Source: an uncultured Clostridia bacterium (GTDB taxonomy: Bacteria; Bacillota; Clostridia; Oscillospirales; Ruminococcaceae). From it: a stretch of 47,810 nt of DNA. Every line of letters begins with the position of its first letter. Position 1 is the first letter of the stretch. Of the stretch, positions 15,513 to 24,000 are shown one piece after another. The notes below the pieces were generated by a model, which saw only the letters and a program-made list of their open reading frames with translations, ran no database searches and was not told the DNA's origin. The stretch spans positions 1 to 47,810 of the forward strand of contig CANRNN010000014.1 of the NCBI GenBank assembly GCA_947632025.1. Reading direction: 5' to 3'. A program made the position numbers and the translations under genes.

Positions 15513-16556
15513 TTACCGCCCTTTGCGCTTTGCAGGGGGCGGTTTTTTTGTCAAATAAAAAATGCTAAAAATTTTTGCCGCCAATTTATTGTACAATTTT
15601 GAAAATTCGCCTGCATATTCCACCACCTCGCCGCCGAAGCCGCGTTTAAATCTGTACAGCCCGTAGGCGGGGTGATTTTCCTCTTTGTAATGCGGAATTC
15701 CGCCGAAATCGTATATTTCGCAGCCGCCGTTTTTTGCCCATTTTATCATTTCCCACTGCATTAAATAATTCGGGTACAGCTCGCGGAATTTCCCCGAACT
15801 CGCGCCGTAAACATAATGCGCGTATTTTCCGAAACGCACCGCAACCGCGCCCGAAATCGGCACTCCGTCAGCGTTTCTGCAAAGAAAAATTCTGCATTCG
15901 CAAGCGTCAAAACTGCGGAGCATACGCTCGAAATATTCGCGTTTACGCACTGAAAAACCGTCGCGTTTGTCCGTTTCCAAAAGCAGCGGATAAAAATCCG
16001 AAAGCGCGTTTTCCCCCGCAATTTCGCACCTAACGCCGCGTTTTTCAGCCTTTCTTATTCTGCACCGATAATCGGATTTAAATTCCCCGAAAATGTCCTC
16101 GCAATGCCGATTTTCAAGGTTCAAAATATAATTTTCGCGAACCTGCACCGTGGCATTCCGCTGAGCATTTTTTTCGTGAATAAATCCCGCGTTTTTTATG
16201 TAATCGGGAATTTCATTTTCTGTTAAAAGCGGGTCGAAGAAAAATTTAAATGCACGATATTTTTTCGCAATAACGTCCACTCCCGACATAATATCCGCGA
16301 AAACCTCGCTGTCGGAATTTCGCATAACAAAGCCCCTCGGTGAGTACATAAGCGAGCCTAAAACGGGAATTTTCTTTATCAGCAAAAGACACCCGCCGAC
16401 GATTTTCCCGTTTTCGCCACGCGATAAAATGATTTCGCTCTCCCAGTTGCATTTAACCTTCGCCCAGCGAAATGACTGCATAAAACAGCCGTTTTCCCGC
16501 ACAAAATTCTCGTATTCCGCGATAATTTTTTCGTTGTTTTTATCTGCTATTTCCAA
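15513..16556 (-). CDS. FemAB/FemX-family peptidoglycan peptidyltransferase
   Basis: A 347-residue protein made of two GNAT-like folds, as in the Fem family that adds amino acids from aminoacyl-tRNA to the lipid-II peptide. Landmarks are QSFRWAKVK near 28, the middle region YRCRIRKAEKRGVRCE, and the C-terminal block NYLMQWEMIKWAKNGGCEIYDFGG followed by LYRFKRGFGG. The start is a TTG at 16556, six bases after GGGGAGA. That ribosome site lies inside a terminator-like hairpin (16563-16606). The last codons lie inside the terminator of the convergent lipoprotein gene, giving the basic tail KKPPPAKRKGR. The substrate amino acid cannot be told from sequence. Confidence 0.87.
   Translation of the reverse strand: MEIADKNNEKIIAEYENFVRENGCFMQSFRWAKVKCNWESEIILSRGENGKIVGGCLLLIKKIPVLGSLMYSPRGFVMRNSDSEVFADIMSGVDVIAKKYRAFKFFFDPLLTENEIPDYIKNAGFIHEKNAQRNATVQVRENYILNLENRHCEDIFGEFKSDYRCRIRKAEKRGVRCEIAGENALSDFYPLLLETDKRDGFSVRKREYFERMLRSFDACECRIFLCRNADGVPISGAVAVRFGKYAHYVYGASSGKFRELYPNYLMQWEMIKWAKNGGCEIYDFGGIPHYKEENHPAYGLYRFKRGFGGEVVEYAGEFSKLYNKLAAKIFSIFYLTKKPPPAKRKGR
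15515..15549 (+). terminator. Terminator of the lipoprotein gene, inside the femX 3' coding end
   Basis: ACCGCCC ... GGGCGGT stem followed by TTTTTTT. The same bases, read on the other strand, encode the last residues of the FemX protein. Confidence 0.85.
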
Positions 16557-16562
16557 AAAAAA

Positions 16563-16606
16563 TCTCCCCTTTTTCGTGATAAATAAATTTTATCACATAG
16601 GGGAGA
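16563..16606 (-). terminator. Terminator-like hairpin holding the femX ribosome site
   Basis: TCTCCCC (16563-16569) pairs with GGGGAGA (16600-16606), with an inner stem GTGATAAA / TTTATCAC. On the minus strand it is followed by a run of eight T that leads straight into the femX TTG start. It can end the upstream Cthe_2159 operon and also hide the femX Shine-Dalgarno sequence. Confidence 0.7.
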
Positions 16607-16644
16607 AAAATGTTTGCAGATTTTCTTACGAAATTCTTATGATT

Positions 16645-18654
16645 TTATGATATTTCACCTGTTTCACCAAATTTTTCGGGAATTTCACCATTCGGTGGCA
16701 CTGGTCTTCCAAAACCGCTCGTATCGCCGTTTTCGGGAATTTCACCATCGGAAAGCTGCCCGCCGAATTTATTGCCTCTGTCCTTAAAACCGCCCTGCGT
16801 ATCGTCGCCGCGATTGCCGAAACCACCTCCGAAGCCTCCGCCAAATCCGCCGTGATTACCGATGCCGCCCATATTTCCGAATCCGCTGTTTGCACCGCTG
16901 CCGGCTACTCCGTCAGTCGCAGTGACTGTTTCAAGCTGCTTTTCGTCCGCATAAACCGTGTAGCTTTCGCCCTCATTCATTTTGGGGCTTGAGAAAATAA
17001 GTGATTGACAATCTTTTGGTGTTTCCGCCGAAAGGATTACATTTCCTGCCGAATCCCGAAGCTCTATGAGTGCCCCGGACGAAACGGAAGAATTTATCGC
17101 AACACACGGCTGTGACAGAGTCGACGGAGTCTGCGCCATTCCGCTCGCTCCAAGTGCGATAAGTTCGCCGTCCGCAAGCGTATAGGAATTCTGGAAATCA
17201 AGTGCGCCGTTGCCCGAATTCGTCGGTCCGAAAACCGTCACGCTGCCGCCTGTCTGAGTAATGGTGCCGTTAGAATCTATCCCGTCGCCGTCCGCATCAA
17301 CGATAATTGTCCCTCCCGAAATTGAAATATAATAATCTGACGAACCTGTGCCGAATCCGAAATACCCTCCGTTGTCGCCGCCTGCAGCGTTCAATCCGTC
17401 GTCCGCAGCTTTGACTTCAATATCGCCGTCCGAAATTTCAATGCACTTGCCCTCAAGACCCTCATAGCTTTTTATGATCTTAATTTTTCCGCCCGAAATA
17501 TCGAGTGTTTCCTCCGCGTGGACACCGTCGTCACAAGACGAGAGAACAAGCTCGCCGCCTGAAATTTTAACTCCGCCGTCGGAATGGATACTGTCGTCCG
17601 CAGAGGTGATCTCAATTTTTCCGCCGCGTACATTCACAGCTGTTCCTGCTTTCAATCCCTTAAAGCTTTCGTCAGAATTATCGGTCGCAGTACTTTGCGA
17701 ACGTCCGAATTTGAAATCAAAATCAAACGGCTCGCTCGAAGCAGTGACCTCCGCGTCCGCAGCATCACCGCCCGCACGGATAACGACCTCTCCGTCATTT
17801 ATTGACAGACCCGTTTCAGCCTGAATCCCGTCACTGCCCGATTCTATCGTTATCTCGCCGCCCATAACGGCTATCCAGCCGCGTCCGGTATCCGTGCCGT
17901 TTGTGGATTTAATACCGTCGCCGCCTGCTTTTACGTTGATCTTTCCGCTTTGTATCTGCACGGAATCCTTGCCGACAATACCGTCGTCGGCAGCGTTTAT
18001 CACAAGCTCATCACAGCCGATAACAAGCGCATCCTTGCACTTAATACCGTCCTTATAGAGTGACGTTATTTCCAGCTTTCCGCCCGCAATGAACGTATCC
18101 GACCGTGAGAAAACTGCTCCGTCAGGCTCGGTATCGTCCGTTTTGAACGTATAATTCACGTTGTCGCAAAGTGAATTTTCCGTATTCCCGTCAGAATAGA
18201 TTACAAGAGAATTAGCTTTCTCACAGTCGATAACAGCGCCGTCTGCGGAAGAAAGCTTCGCTCCGTTTAGAAGGAGCGTCACGTCGGCGTTATCTGGAGC
18301 TTCGATAATGATCTTGGCGGAGGAACACTCACCCTTTATTTCGTAAACGCCCGCACGGGAAATATTCACTGTTGTTCCCGAAACTTCTGCGCTTGTTTTT
18401 GTTGAGGTAACGCCTGTTTGTGAAAATTCAACGGTACAGTCGACCGCCGCGGGCTTTTCAAGATCTACGGTTTTAGCGGAATCCGCAGGATTAGAGCCTG
18501 TATCCGAACTTCCGCTCTGGAGCGCCGAAATGCCGCCGCCGGTTGAATTTTCAATATTCCGCATATCCGAATCGCAGCCCGCAAGCGCCAGCGTTCCCGC
18601 AAACAATATCCCCCACACAAGATGATTTTTCATTTCGTTGAAATTGCCTTTCAT
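16645..18654 (-). CDS. Cthe_2159-type carbohydrate-binding lipoprotein
   Basis: A 669-residue protein; ATG at 18654 behind GGAGGA. Lipoprotein signal ending LALAGC. The body is a long right-handed beta-helix built of many short repeats (DGIQAETG, ISGGKIKI, DDGVHAEETL, DSIHSDGG), typical of the Cthe_2159 family, whose founding member from Clostridium thermocellum binds pectic polymers. The last ~100 residues are glycine-rich (GFGGGF, GNRGDD) and end with repeated GEIPE motifs, probably a flexible surface tail. It is third in an operon with VTC and DUF4956 genes. This grouping recurs in clostridia, and its biological meaning is not established. Confidence 0.85.
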   Translation of the reverse strand: MKGNFNEMKNHLVWGILFAGTLALAGCDSDMRNIENSTGGGISALQSGSSDTGSNPADSAKTVDLEKPAAVDCTVEFSQTGVTSTKTSAEVSGTTVNISRAGVYEIKGECSSAKIIIEAPDNADVTLLLNGAKLSSADGAVIDCEKANSLVIYSDGNTENSLCDNVNYTFKTDDTEPDGAVFSRSDTFIAGGKLEITSLYKDGIKCKDALVIGCDELVINAADDGIVGKDSVQIQSGKINVKAGGDGIKSTNGTDTGRGWIAVMGGEITIESGSDGIQAETGLSINDGEVVIRAGGDAADAEVTASSEPFDFDFKFGRSQSTATDNSDESFKGLKAGTAVNVRGGKIEITSADDSIHSDGGVKISGGELVLSSCDDGVHAEETLDISGGKIKIIKSYEGLEGKCIEISDGDIEVKAADDGLNAAGGDNGGYFGFGTGSSDYYISISGGTIIVDADGDGIDSNGTITQTGGSVTVFGPTNSGNGALDFQNSYTLADGELIALGASGMAQTPSTLSQPCVAINSSVSSGALIELRDSAGNVILSAETPKDCQSLIFSSPKMNEGESYTVYADEKQLETVTATDGVAGSGANSGFGNMGGIGNHGGFGGGFGGGFGNRGDDTQGGFKDRGNKFGGQLSDGEIPENGDTSGFGRPVPPNGEIPEKFGETGEIS

Positions 18655-18679
18655 AATCGTTCCTCCGTAAAAAAACGAA

Positions 18680-19354
18680 TCACATTTCCTCGTGATTATC
18701 CGTAAGTATACTGCACGAAACCGTAAGATTTCCGTTTATGACGCGAATTTTATCGAGAAATTCCTTTTCTCTTGAAACGTCCTTTAAGAGTATTTCGTAA
18801 CGGCATTCGTAAAGCGTTCCCATAGAAACGGTTTTCGCCATTATAAGGCGGTGCCTTGAAACGTATTCTCCGAAAACCTCCTTAAAACAGGTCGTGTAAT
18901 CAACGTCCTCCGGAATAAGGACTCTCAGCAGCTTTGAGGACTTCATAATTCCGAAAGCGGGAGTAAATCCAAGCACAGCCAATATCAGACCCGCTGCGAA
19001 CGTGATTATTACCGCAAATCCGAGATATCCCATTCCCGTCGCAAGACCTATTCCCATAGCCAGAAAAACGTAGCACAATTCCCGCGAAGTACCCGGTGCC
19101 GAACGGAACCTCACAAGATTGAACGCGCCCATGACCGCAAGCCCCGCGCCGACAGATCCGTTTACCATCATAATTACCGACTGCACCAATATCGGCAGCA
19201 CAACCAAAGTCACCATTAAATTTTTCGATGCCCTCGGATTATTCAGCCTGTAAAGAAACGCTGCTATAAATCCGAGAACCGTAGAAGTCAATGTGCTGAA
19301 AATCGCGCTTTGCGCCGTAAGTCCGACCGTCTGATCGATTATACTTGAAAACAT
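18680..19354 (-). CDS. DUF4956 membrane protein
   Basis: A 224-residue protein with four to five hydrophobic helices in the first ~140 residues, then a soluble alpha/beta domain (LRVLIPEDVDYTTCFKEVF). The central motif GSVGAGLAVMGAFNLVRFRSAPGT is the DUF4956 signature. The start overlaps the VTC stop as TGATG, so the two are translated together. DUF4956 genes are commonly paired with VTC genes, which suggests a membrane partner, perhaps for export or anchoring of the VTC product. This is inference from neighbourhood. Confidence 0.85.
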   Translation of the reverse strand: MFSSIIDQTVGLTAQSAIFSTLTSTVLGFIAAFLYRLNNPRASKNLMVTLVVLPILVQSVIMMVNGSVGAGLAVMGAFNLVRFRSAPGTSRELCYVFLAMGIGLATGMGYLGFAVIITFAAGLILAVLGFTPAFGIMKSSKLLRVLIPEDVDYTTCFKEVFGEYVSRHRLIMAKTVSMGTLYECRYEILLKDVSREKEFLDKIRVINGNLTVSCSILTDNHEEM

Positions 19355-20076
19355 CAGCTTATCACCTTTTCCTCTTTCAATTGATTTTGTTTTATCTCGT
19401 CCTGATAAATCGTTCCATACTTTGAAAAACTTCCATTATAAATTTTATTTTGCGAAAGGATCTTCACGAGCCACAGCGGGACAGCTCCCGCAGATTTTAC
19501 TTCCATAACACGGTACGGCGCATTATAAAGCGGCGTGCCGTTATCTCCCGCACGAAGGTCAATATTGAAAGTCCTCCAACGGATATTTCCGTCAAACGTC
19601 ACTCGGAACTCTCCGTCCTCTTTCCCGAAAAAAGCTTCGCGGTCGTAACAGATGACTATTTTCGGGTAAAGCATTTTTTGCTTTACAAGATAATTGATCT
19701 CCTCAAAAACCTGATCTCTTTTTTCCGGGAGGATCCCCTTTGAAAGATAATCGTGAAGGACTTTATATTCCCCTTCATAGCGCCGTTTATAAGTGATTCC
19801 GCGATATTTTTTCTTGATTTCGATAAAAGCGTCGGAATCGTCCACGATGCTGCTTCCGTAAGCGCGAAGTCTGACTTTTTCCTTGAATATCGGCTTTCCG
19901 AGAGAGCTTCTTATCAAGTCGTCGTTTTCATTATCGAGGTAAATATTTCTTATGGTGTGGAAGCCGAATTCGTCCTCGGTCATAAATTCGCCGATAGCGC
20001 TGTAAACTGTTCCGAATTGTTTTTCGTCCAGTAAAAATTTCATCTCTCGGCGCTTATAAGTATTTGCGTATGCCAC
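19354..20076 (-). CDS. VTC-domain protein (polyphosphate polymerase-like)
   Basis: A 240-residue protein with a GTG start at 20076 behind AAGGGGTGA. The tunnel-fold residues of the VTC family are present: RREMKFLL near the start, KVRLRAYG at ~68, FIEIKKKYRGITYKRRYEGEY at ~86-106, VICYDREAF at ~148 and VMEVKSAG at ~194. In yeast Vtc4 such basic and acidic residues make polyphosphate from ATP. Bacterial stand-alone versions are little studied. It is the first gene of VTC-DUF4956-Cthe_2159. A TATAAT lies at 20104-20109 (minus strand), but no good -35 box is seen. Confidence 0.85.
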   Translation of the reverse strand: MAYANTYKRREMKFLLDEKQFGTVYSAIGEFMTEDEFGFHTIRNIYLDNENDDLIRSSLGKPIFKEKVRLRAYGSSIVDDSDAFIEIKKKYRGITYKRRYEGEYKVLHDYLSKGILPEKRDQVFEEINYLVKQKMLYPKIVICYDREAFFGKEDGEFRVTFDGNIRWRTFNIDLRAGDNGTPLYNAPYRVMEVKSAGAVPLWLVKILSQNKIYNGSFSKYGTIYQDEIKQNQLKEEKVIS

Positions 20077-20201
20077 AATGTCACCCCTTGTCGTTATGTT
20101 TTAATTATAACGGGTTTTTGTGATAGTTTTATGATAAAATTAAAAAATAAATTAAAGTTAATGTGAAATTATGTAAATTATTATGTGAGATTTTAAGCTG
20201 C

Positions 20202-20229
20202 AAAAAAAGGAGCGTGCAAGCCCCTTTTT
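20202..20229. terminator. Terminator of the recN operon
   Basis: AAAAAAAGGAGC and GCCCCTTTTTC form a stem (one G-T pair) around a six-base loop, with T-runs on both strands. The 173-base gap between VTC and recN otherwise holds AT-rich sequence. Confidence 0.75.
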
Positions 20230-20249
20230 CTGATTCGGTTCGTTTTATT

Positions 20250-21911
20250 TTACATTGAATTTCCGGAAAGCATTTCTTCTGCAGCGGCAAGAGAGCTTTG
20301 TGTTGTGCCGCTTCCGTCGATTATACGGGCAAGCTCGTGCTTTCTTCCCTCAAAATCCAGCTGTGTTATATGCGTGAATGTTCGTTCACCGTCGGGGTCG
20401 GTTTCCTTTTCGATAAGCAGGTGACAATCGGCTTTTGACGCTATCTGCGCCAAATGTGTAATGCAAAGCACCTGACGCGTTTTCGCAAGCTCCGCGAGCT
20501 TTATCCCGACCTTCTGGGCGGCACGTCCGCTTATCCCTTGGTCTATCTCGTCAAATATCATAGTCGGTACGGGATCATTTTTTGCAAGAACGCACTTTAC
20601 CGCAAGCATAATTCTCGACAGCTCTCCGCCGCTTGCGATTTTGTTTATAGGTCGAGGTTCTTCGCCTGCATTTGCGGAAATTAAAAATTCAACATGATCC
20701 TTTCCGTGTATTGTGACCTTTGCGGGGGAAACCTCGACAATTATCCGAACATTCGGCATATCCAGAAATTCGAGCTGCTTTCTTATTTCCTCAGACAGCT
20801 TTTTCGCGGCTGAAATTCTTTTCTGTGTAAGCTCCTCGGCAAGCTTTTTAAGCACCGCGCCGAGTTCTGTTTTTTTAGCGGAAAGCTGCCCGATGAGCGC
20901 GTCCGAACCCGAAAGCTCGTCCAGCTCCCGCTTGGAGGATTCCAGCAAGTCCACCAGCTCGTCCGCCGAGATCTTATACTTACGTTCGGCAAATTTCAGC
21001 GCCGAAACGCGGTTTGAAAGCTCTTCTTCCAGATCCTCAGGGTCGTCGTCAACAAGAGAATATATTTCGTCAGCTATATCCGTGACTTCGGGAATGACCG
21101 CTTTAAGCCGCTCGGCAAGTTTTTCCGCTCTCGGCTCGATCGACGAAATTTTTTCAAGTGAGCTTACCGCGCTTGACAGCAGCGATCCCGCCGATGCGTC
21201 GCCGTCAGAATCGAGCGCATTGTATGCTCCCCACACACAAGAGCGTATTTTCGCGTTGGAGCGGACCTTCTCAAGCTGTTCCTCCAGCCTTGCGCCGTCG
21301 CCTTTTTCCAGCTTCAGGGCGGACAGATCCTCTATTACCGAGCGCAGATGTTCAATTTTATACTCGCGGTTTTGTGATTCTGCCTGTATATCGCTGAGTT
21401 TCTTTGCCGCAGCCGCAAAATCGTGAAAAGCGCTGCGGTATGGTTCGAGATCCTCGGTGATCCCTGCGTAATCGTCAAGAATATCACGCTGACTGTCGTT
21501 AGACATAAGGATCCTGTTTTCGTGCTGCCCGTGAACGTCCACAAGCATTGCTCCAAGCTCCCTCAGTACAGACGCAGTTACAGTCCGTCCGTTGATTCGG
21601 GCAATGCTCTTACCGTCCGCAAAAATCTCGCGGGAAAGGACCAGATCCTCCTCAGGCTCGAATCCAAGCTCCGAGAGCTTATTGTTCACCTCGTCGGAAT
21701 TCTCCCCGAAAAGCGCCGTAATGACAGCTTTTTTCGCACCCGCACGAACGATCTCCTTATTTGTGCGCTCACCCAAGATAGCGCCTATGCCGCCGATAAG
21801 GATACTCTTTCCCGCACCGGTTTCACCCGTAAAAACGTTGAAGCTTCCGCCGAAATCCGCCGCAGCCTTTTCAATTACGGCAAGATTTTCAATTGACAAT
21901 TCGCGTAACAT
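20250..21911 (-). CDS. recN: DNA repair protein RecN
   Basis: A 553-residue SMC-like ATPase that acts early in double-strand break repair. The N-terminal half has Walker A GETGAGKSILIGG at ~29-41, then long coiled coils at ~150-340. The C-terminal half has the ABC signature (IASGGELSRIMLAVK) and Walker B (TMIFDEIDQGISG). Length is normal. It is the last gene of the asp23-to-recN cluster, 14 bases after argR, a standard clostridial pairing. Confidence 0.96.
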   Translation of the reverse strand: MLRELSIENLAVIEKAAADFGGSFNVFTGETGAGKSILIGGIGAILGERTNKEIVRAGAKKAVITALFGENSDEVNNKLSELGFEPEEDLVLSREIFADGKSIARINGRTVTASVLRELGAMLVDVHGQHENRILMSNDSQRDILDDYAGITEDLEPYRSAFHDFAAAAKKLSDIQAESQNREYKIEHLRSVIEDLSALKLEKGDGARLEEQLEKVRSNAKIRSCVWGAYNALDSDGDASAGSLLSSAVSSLEKISSIEPRAEKLAERLKAVIPEVTDIADEIYSLVDDDPEDLEEELSNRVSALKFAERKYKISADELVDLLESSKRELDELSGSDALIGQLSAKKTELGAVLKKLAEELTQKRISAAKKLSEEIRKQLEFLDMPNVRIIVEVSPAKVTIHGKDHVEFLISANAGEEPRPINKIASGGELSRIMLAVKCVLAKNDPVPTMIFDEIDQGISGRAAQKVGIKLAELAKTRQVLCITHLAQIASKADCHLLIEKETDPDGERTFTHITQLDFEGRKHELARIIDGSGTTQSSLAAAEEMLSGNSM

Positions 21912-21925
21912 TCAAACCCTCCGCC

Positions 21926-22372
21926 TTAGTGGCGCGTTTTCAGCCAAGTAAGTGTTGACATCAGATTTTTTGCGTAATCCTCGGATTTAGTTGCGACAAA
22001 TACCGTGTCGTCGCCCGCGATAGTTCCGACGACCTCCTCAAGCTCCAGATCGTCGAGTATCTTGCACGCTGCGGGAGCCATTCCCGAATGACATTTTATC
22101 ACAACGAGATTCATCGCTATCTCCATTGATATCACCGACTGCGCAAAAATATTGTTGTACTGTATTTCGTGAGGTCGTCCGACAAAATAACAGTAAACGT
22201 CGTTATCCGAAACGGTCTTTCTTAAATGAAGCGCCTTTATATCCCGCGAGAGCGTCGCCTGTCCGACATTGCAGCCCCGCATTGCAAGCAGCTTTTGCAG
22301 CTCTGTCTGAGTCGAAACCTCATTTTCGGCAATAACCTTTACTATGGTGTCAAGCCGTTCTCTTCTGGTCAT
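21926..22372 (-). CDS. argR: Arginine repressor ArgR
   Basis: A 148-residue protein of normal length. The N-terminal winged helix-turn-helix (RRERLDTIVKVIAE...TQTELQKLLAMRG...QATLSRDIKALHL) binds ARG boxes. The C-terminal domain holds the arginine-binding and hexamer motif (EEVVGTIAGDDTVFVATKS, with the GDD aspartates). GGAGAA precedes the ATG. It lies between nadK and recN as in many Firmicutes. Confidence 0.95.
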   Translation of the reverse strand: MTRRERLDTIVKVIAENEVSTQTELQKLLAMRGCNVGQATLSRDIKALHLRKTVSDNDVYCYFVGRPHEIQYNNIFAQSVISMEIAMNLVVIKCHSGMAPAACKILDDLELEEVVGTIAGDDTVFVATKSEDYAKNLMSTLTWLKTRH

Positions 22373-22396
22373 TATGATGATTCTCCTTTGAAACGA

Positions 22397-23242
22397 TCAT
22401 TTGAGCGGAGTCATAAGCTTCGTGTTTATCGCGCTGTAAAAATCATCACCCGCGTCGATAATTCTGAGCGACCCTGCCGCTCTTGTAATTCTAAGCACGT
22501 CCCCCTCAAGGAATGGTATTCCCTTTCCTCCGTCGACCGAAAACGTCGCACGGGAATTCTGATAATGAAAGACCTTTACTGTAATTTTCTGTTTATCGGA
22601 AAAGATCATCGTCCTGTTGAAAAGCGTATGCGGACAAAGCGCTGTAAACTCCACACATTCGGTATCCGGTGCCAATATCGGTCCTCCCGCTGAGAGCGAA
22701 TACGCCGTCGAGCCTGTGGGAGTGCTTAATATAACGCCGTCGGCACGCACCCTTGAAACCTCCGCATCTCCGCACGAAACCACAAACTCAGGGAGCTTTG
22801 AAACACTCGAACGCGAAACGATAACATCATTCAAAACCTTTTCGGAAAAAACACGCTTCCCGTCACGGTAAACGCGGCAGTCAAGCATCATTCGGGAGCT
22901 TACCGTGAAATCGCTTTTCAATATCTCAGGTATTCTGTCGATTTCCGACGGCTCAAGCTTTGCCATAAAGCCGACTCTTCCCATATTCACGCCGAGAAGC
23001 GGCAAATCGAATTCCGCCGCGATCTTCCCCCATTTCAGGATAGTTCCGTCACCGCCCACCGTAATTATAAGCGAGCATATTCCCGGAGTTTCTACAATGT
23101 CCGCTCCCAGCTTTCCCGCGAGCATCGACATTTTTCCGTAAACGCACGGAATAAAATCGTTTGCGCGAAGCTCTTTCGCTATATCTGCGGAAAGCTGCAC
23201 CGCGTCTTCTCTCATACTATTAAGTCCCAGAAGTACTCTCAT
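22397..23242 (-). CDS. nadK: NAD kinase
   Basis: A 281-residue cytoplasmic enzyme that phosphorylates NAD to NADP. The catalytic GGDGTIL motif is at ~68-74, followed by NMGRVGFMAK and the conserved STPTGSTAYSLSAGGPI near 175. Normal length. Gene order tlyA-nadK-argR-recN is typical of clostridia. Confidence 0.95.
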   Translation of the reverse strand: MRVLLGLNSMREDAVQLSADIAKELRANDFIPCVYGKMSMLAGKLGADIVETPGICSLIITVGGDGTILKWGKIAAEFDLPLLGVNMGRVGFMAKLEPSEIDRIPEILKSDFTVSSRMMLDCRVYRDGKRVFSEKVLNDVIVSRSSVSKLPEFVVSCGDAEVSRVRADGVILSTPTGSTAYSLSAGGPILAPDTECVEFTALCPHTLFNRTMIFSDKQKITVKVFHYQNSRATFSVDGGKGIPFLEGDVLRITRAAGSLRIIDAGDDFYSAINTKLMTPLK

Positions 23243-23262
23243 ATTATCTCCATTTTAATTTG

Positions 23263-24000
23263 TTAATTGATTTTTCGCGAATTTTTGAGATGTATCAGGA
23301 ATTCCGTATTCCCGTCGCCGCCCGTGATAGGCGATTTTACGATACCCTCCGAAATTAAACCTATCCCCTCGGCAAAAGTTTTAATTTCCTCCGTAACGCG
23401 AGTCCGAACCTTTTCGCTTGTGACTATTCCTTTTTTGGAGAGGAATTGTCTTCCCGCTTCAAACTGCGGTTTTATAAGGCAGACCGCCTCGCCGTCATCT
23501 TTAAGGATTTTTAATATGTGCGGGAGTACGAGCTTCAATGAAATAAACGAAACGTCCGCCGAAACGAAATCCGCAACGGAATCGTTATCATCGCTGAAAT
23601 CGCGAATATCTGTCTGTTCAAGCGATATGACACGCTTATCCTGTCGTAATTTTTCACTCAACTGGGAAGTCCCCACGTCGACCGCAAAAACTTTTGCCGC
23701 GCCGTTTTGCAGCATACAATCAGTAAATCCGCCCGTAGATGCGCCAACGTCGACACAGGTTTTTCCGTGAAGCTTAATACCGAAGCTTTCAAGCGCAAAC
23801 GACAGCTTTTCTCCTCCGCGACCGACAAATTTCGGCAGCAGGCTTTCCACCACCGAAACACTGTCGCTTTCTTCAACGTTGAAAGAATTTTTTACGGCGG
23901 GCGTACCATTAACGATAACCCCTCCGCGGGAAATGAGCGCCTGCGCCGCGGAACGGCTTTCGCATATACCGTGTTCAAAAAGGTAAACGTCCAATCTCAT
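23263..24000 (-). CDS. tlyA: TlyA-family rRNA 2'-O-methyltransferase
   Basis: A 245-residue protein. An N-terminal S4 RNA-binding domain (MRLDVYLFEHGICESRSAAQALI) precedes an FtsJ-like methyltransferase with the SAM-binding motif DVGASTGGFTDCML at ~80 and the catalytic K-D-K-type residues further on (LIKPQFEAG). In Mycobacterium TlyA methylates 16S and 23S rRNA cytidines. Its start overlaps the dxs stop by four bases. Confidence 0.93.
   Translation of the reverse strand: MRLDVYLFEHGICESRSAAQALISRGGVIVNGTPAVKNSFNVEESDSVSVVESLLPKFVGRGGEKLSFALESFGIKLHGKTCVDVGASTGGFTDCMLQNGAAKVFAVDVGTSQLSEKLRQDKRVISLEQTDIRDFSDDNDSVADFVSADVSFISLKLVLPHILKILKDDGEAVCLIKPQFEAGRQFLSKKGIVTSEKVRTRVTEEIKTFAEGIGLISEGIVKSPITGGDGNTEFLIHLKNSRKIN

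Noticed and set aside
20713-21426. A serine-rich open frame opposite recN
   Set aside because: Serine runs arise from the complement of recN codons for Glu, Leu and Arg; recN is unmistakable.
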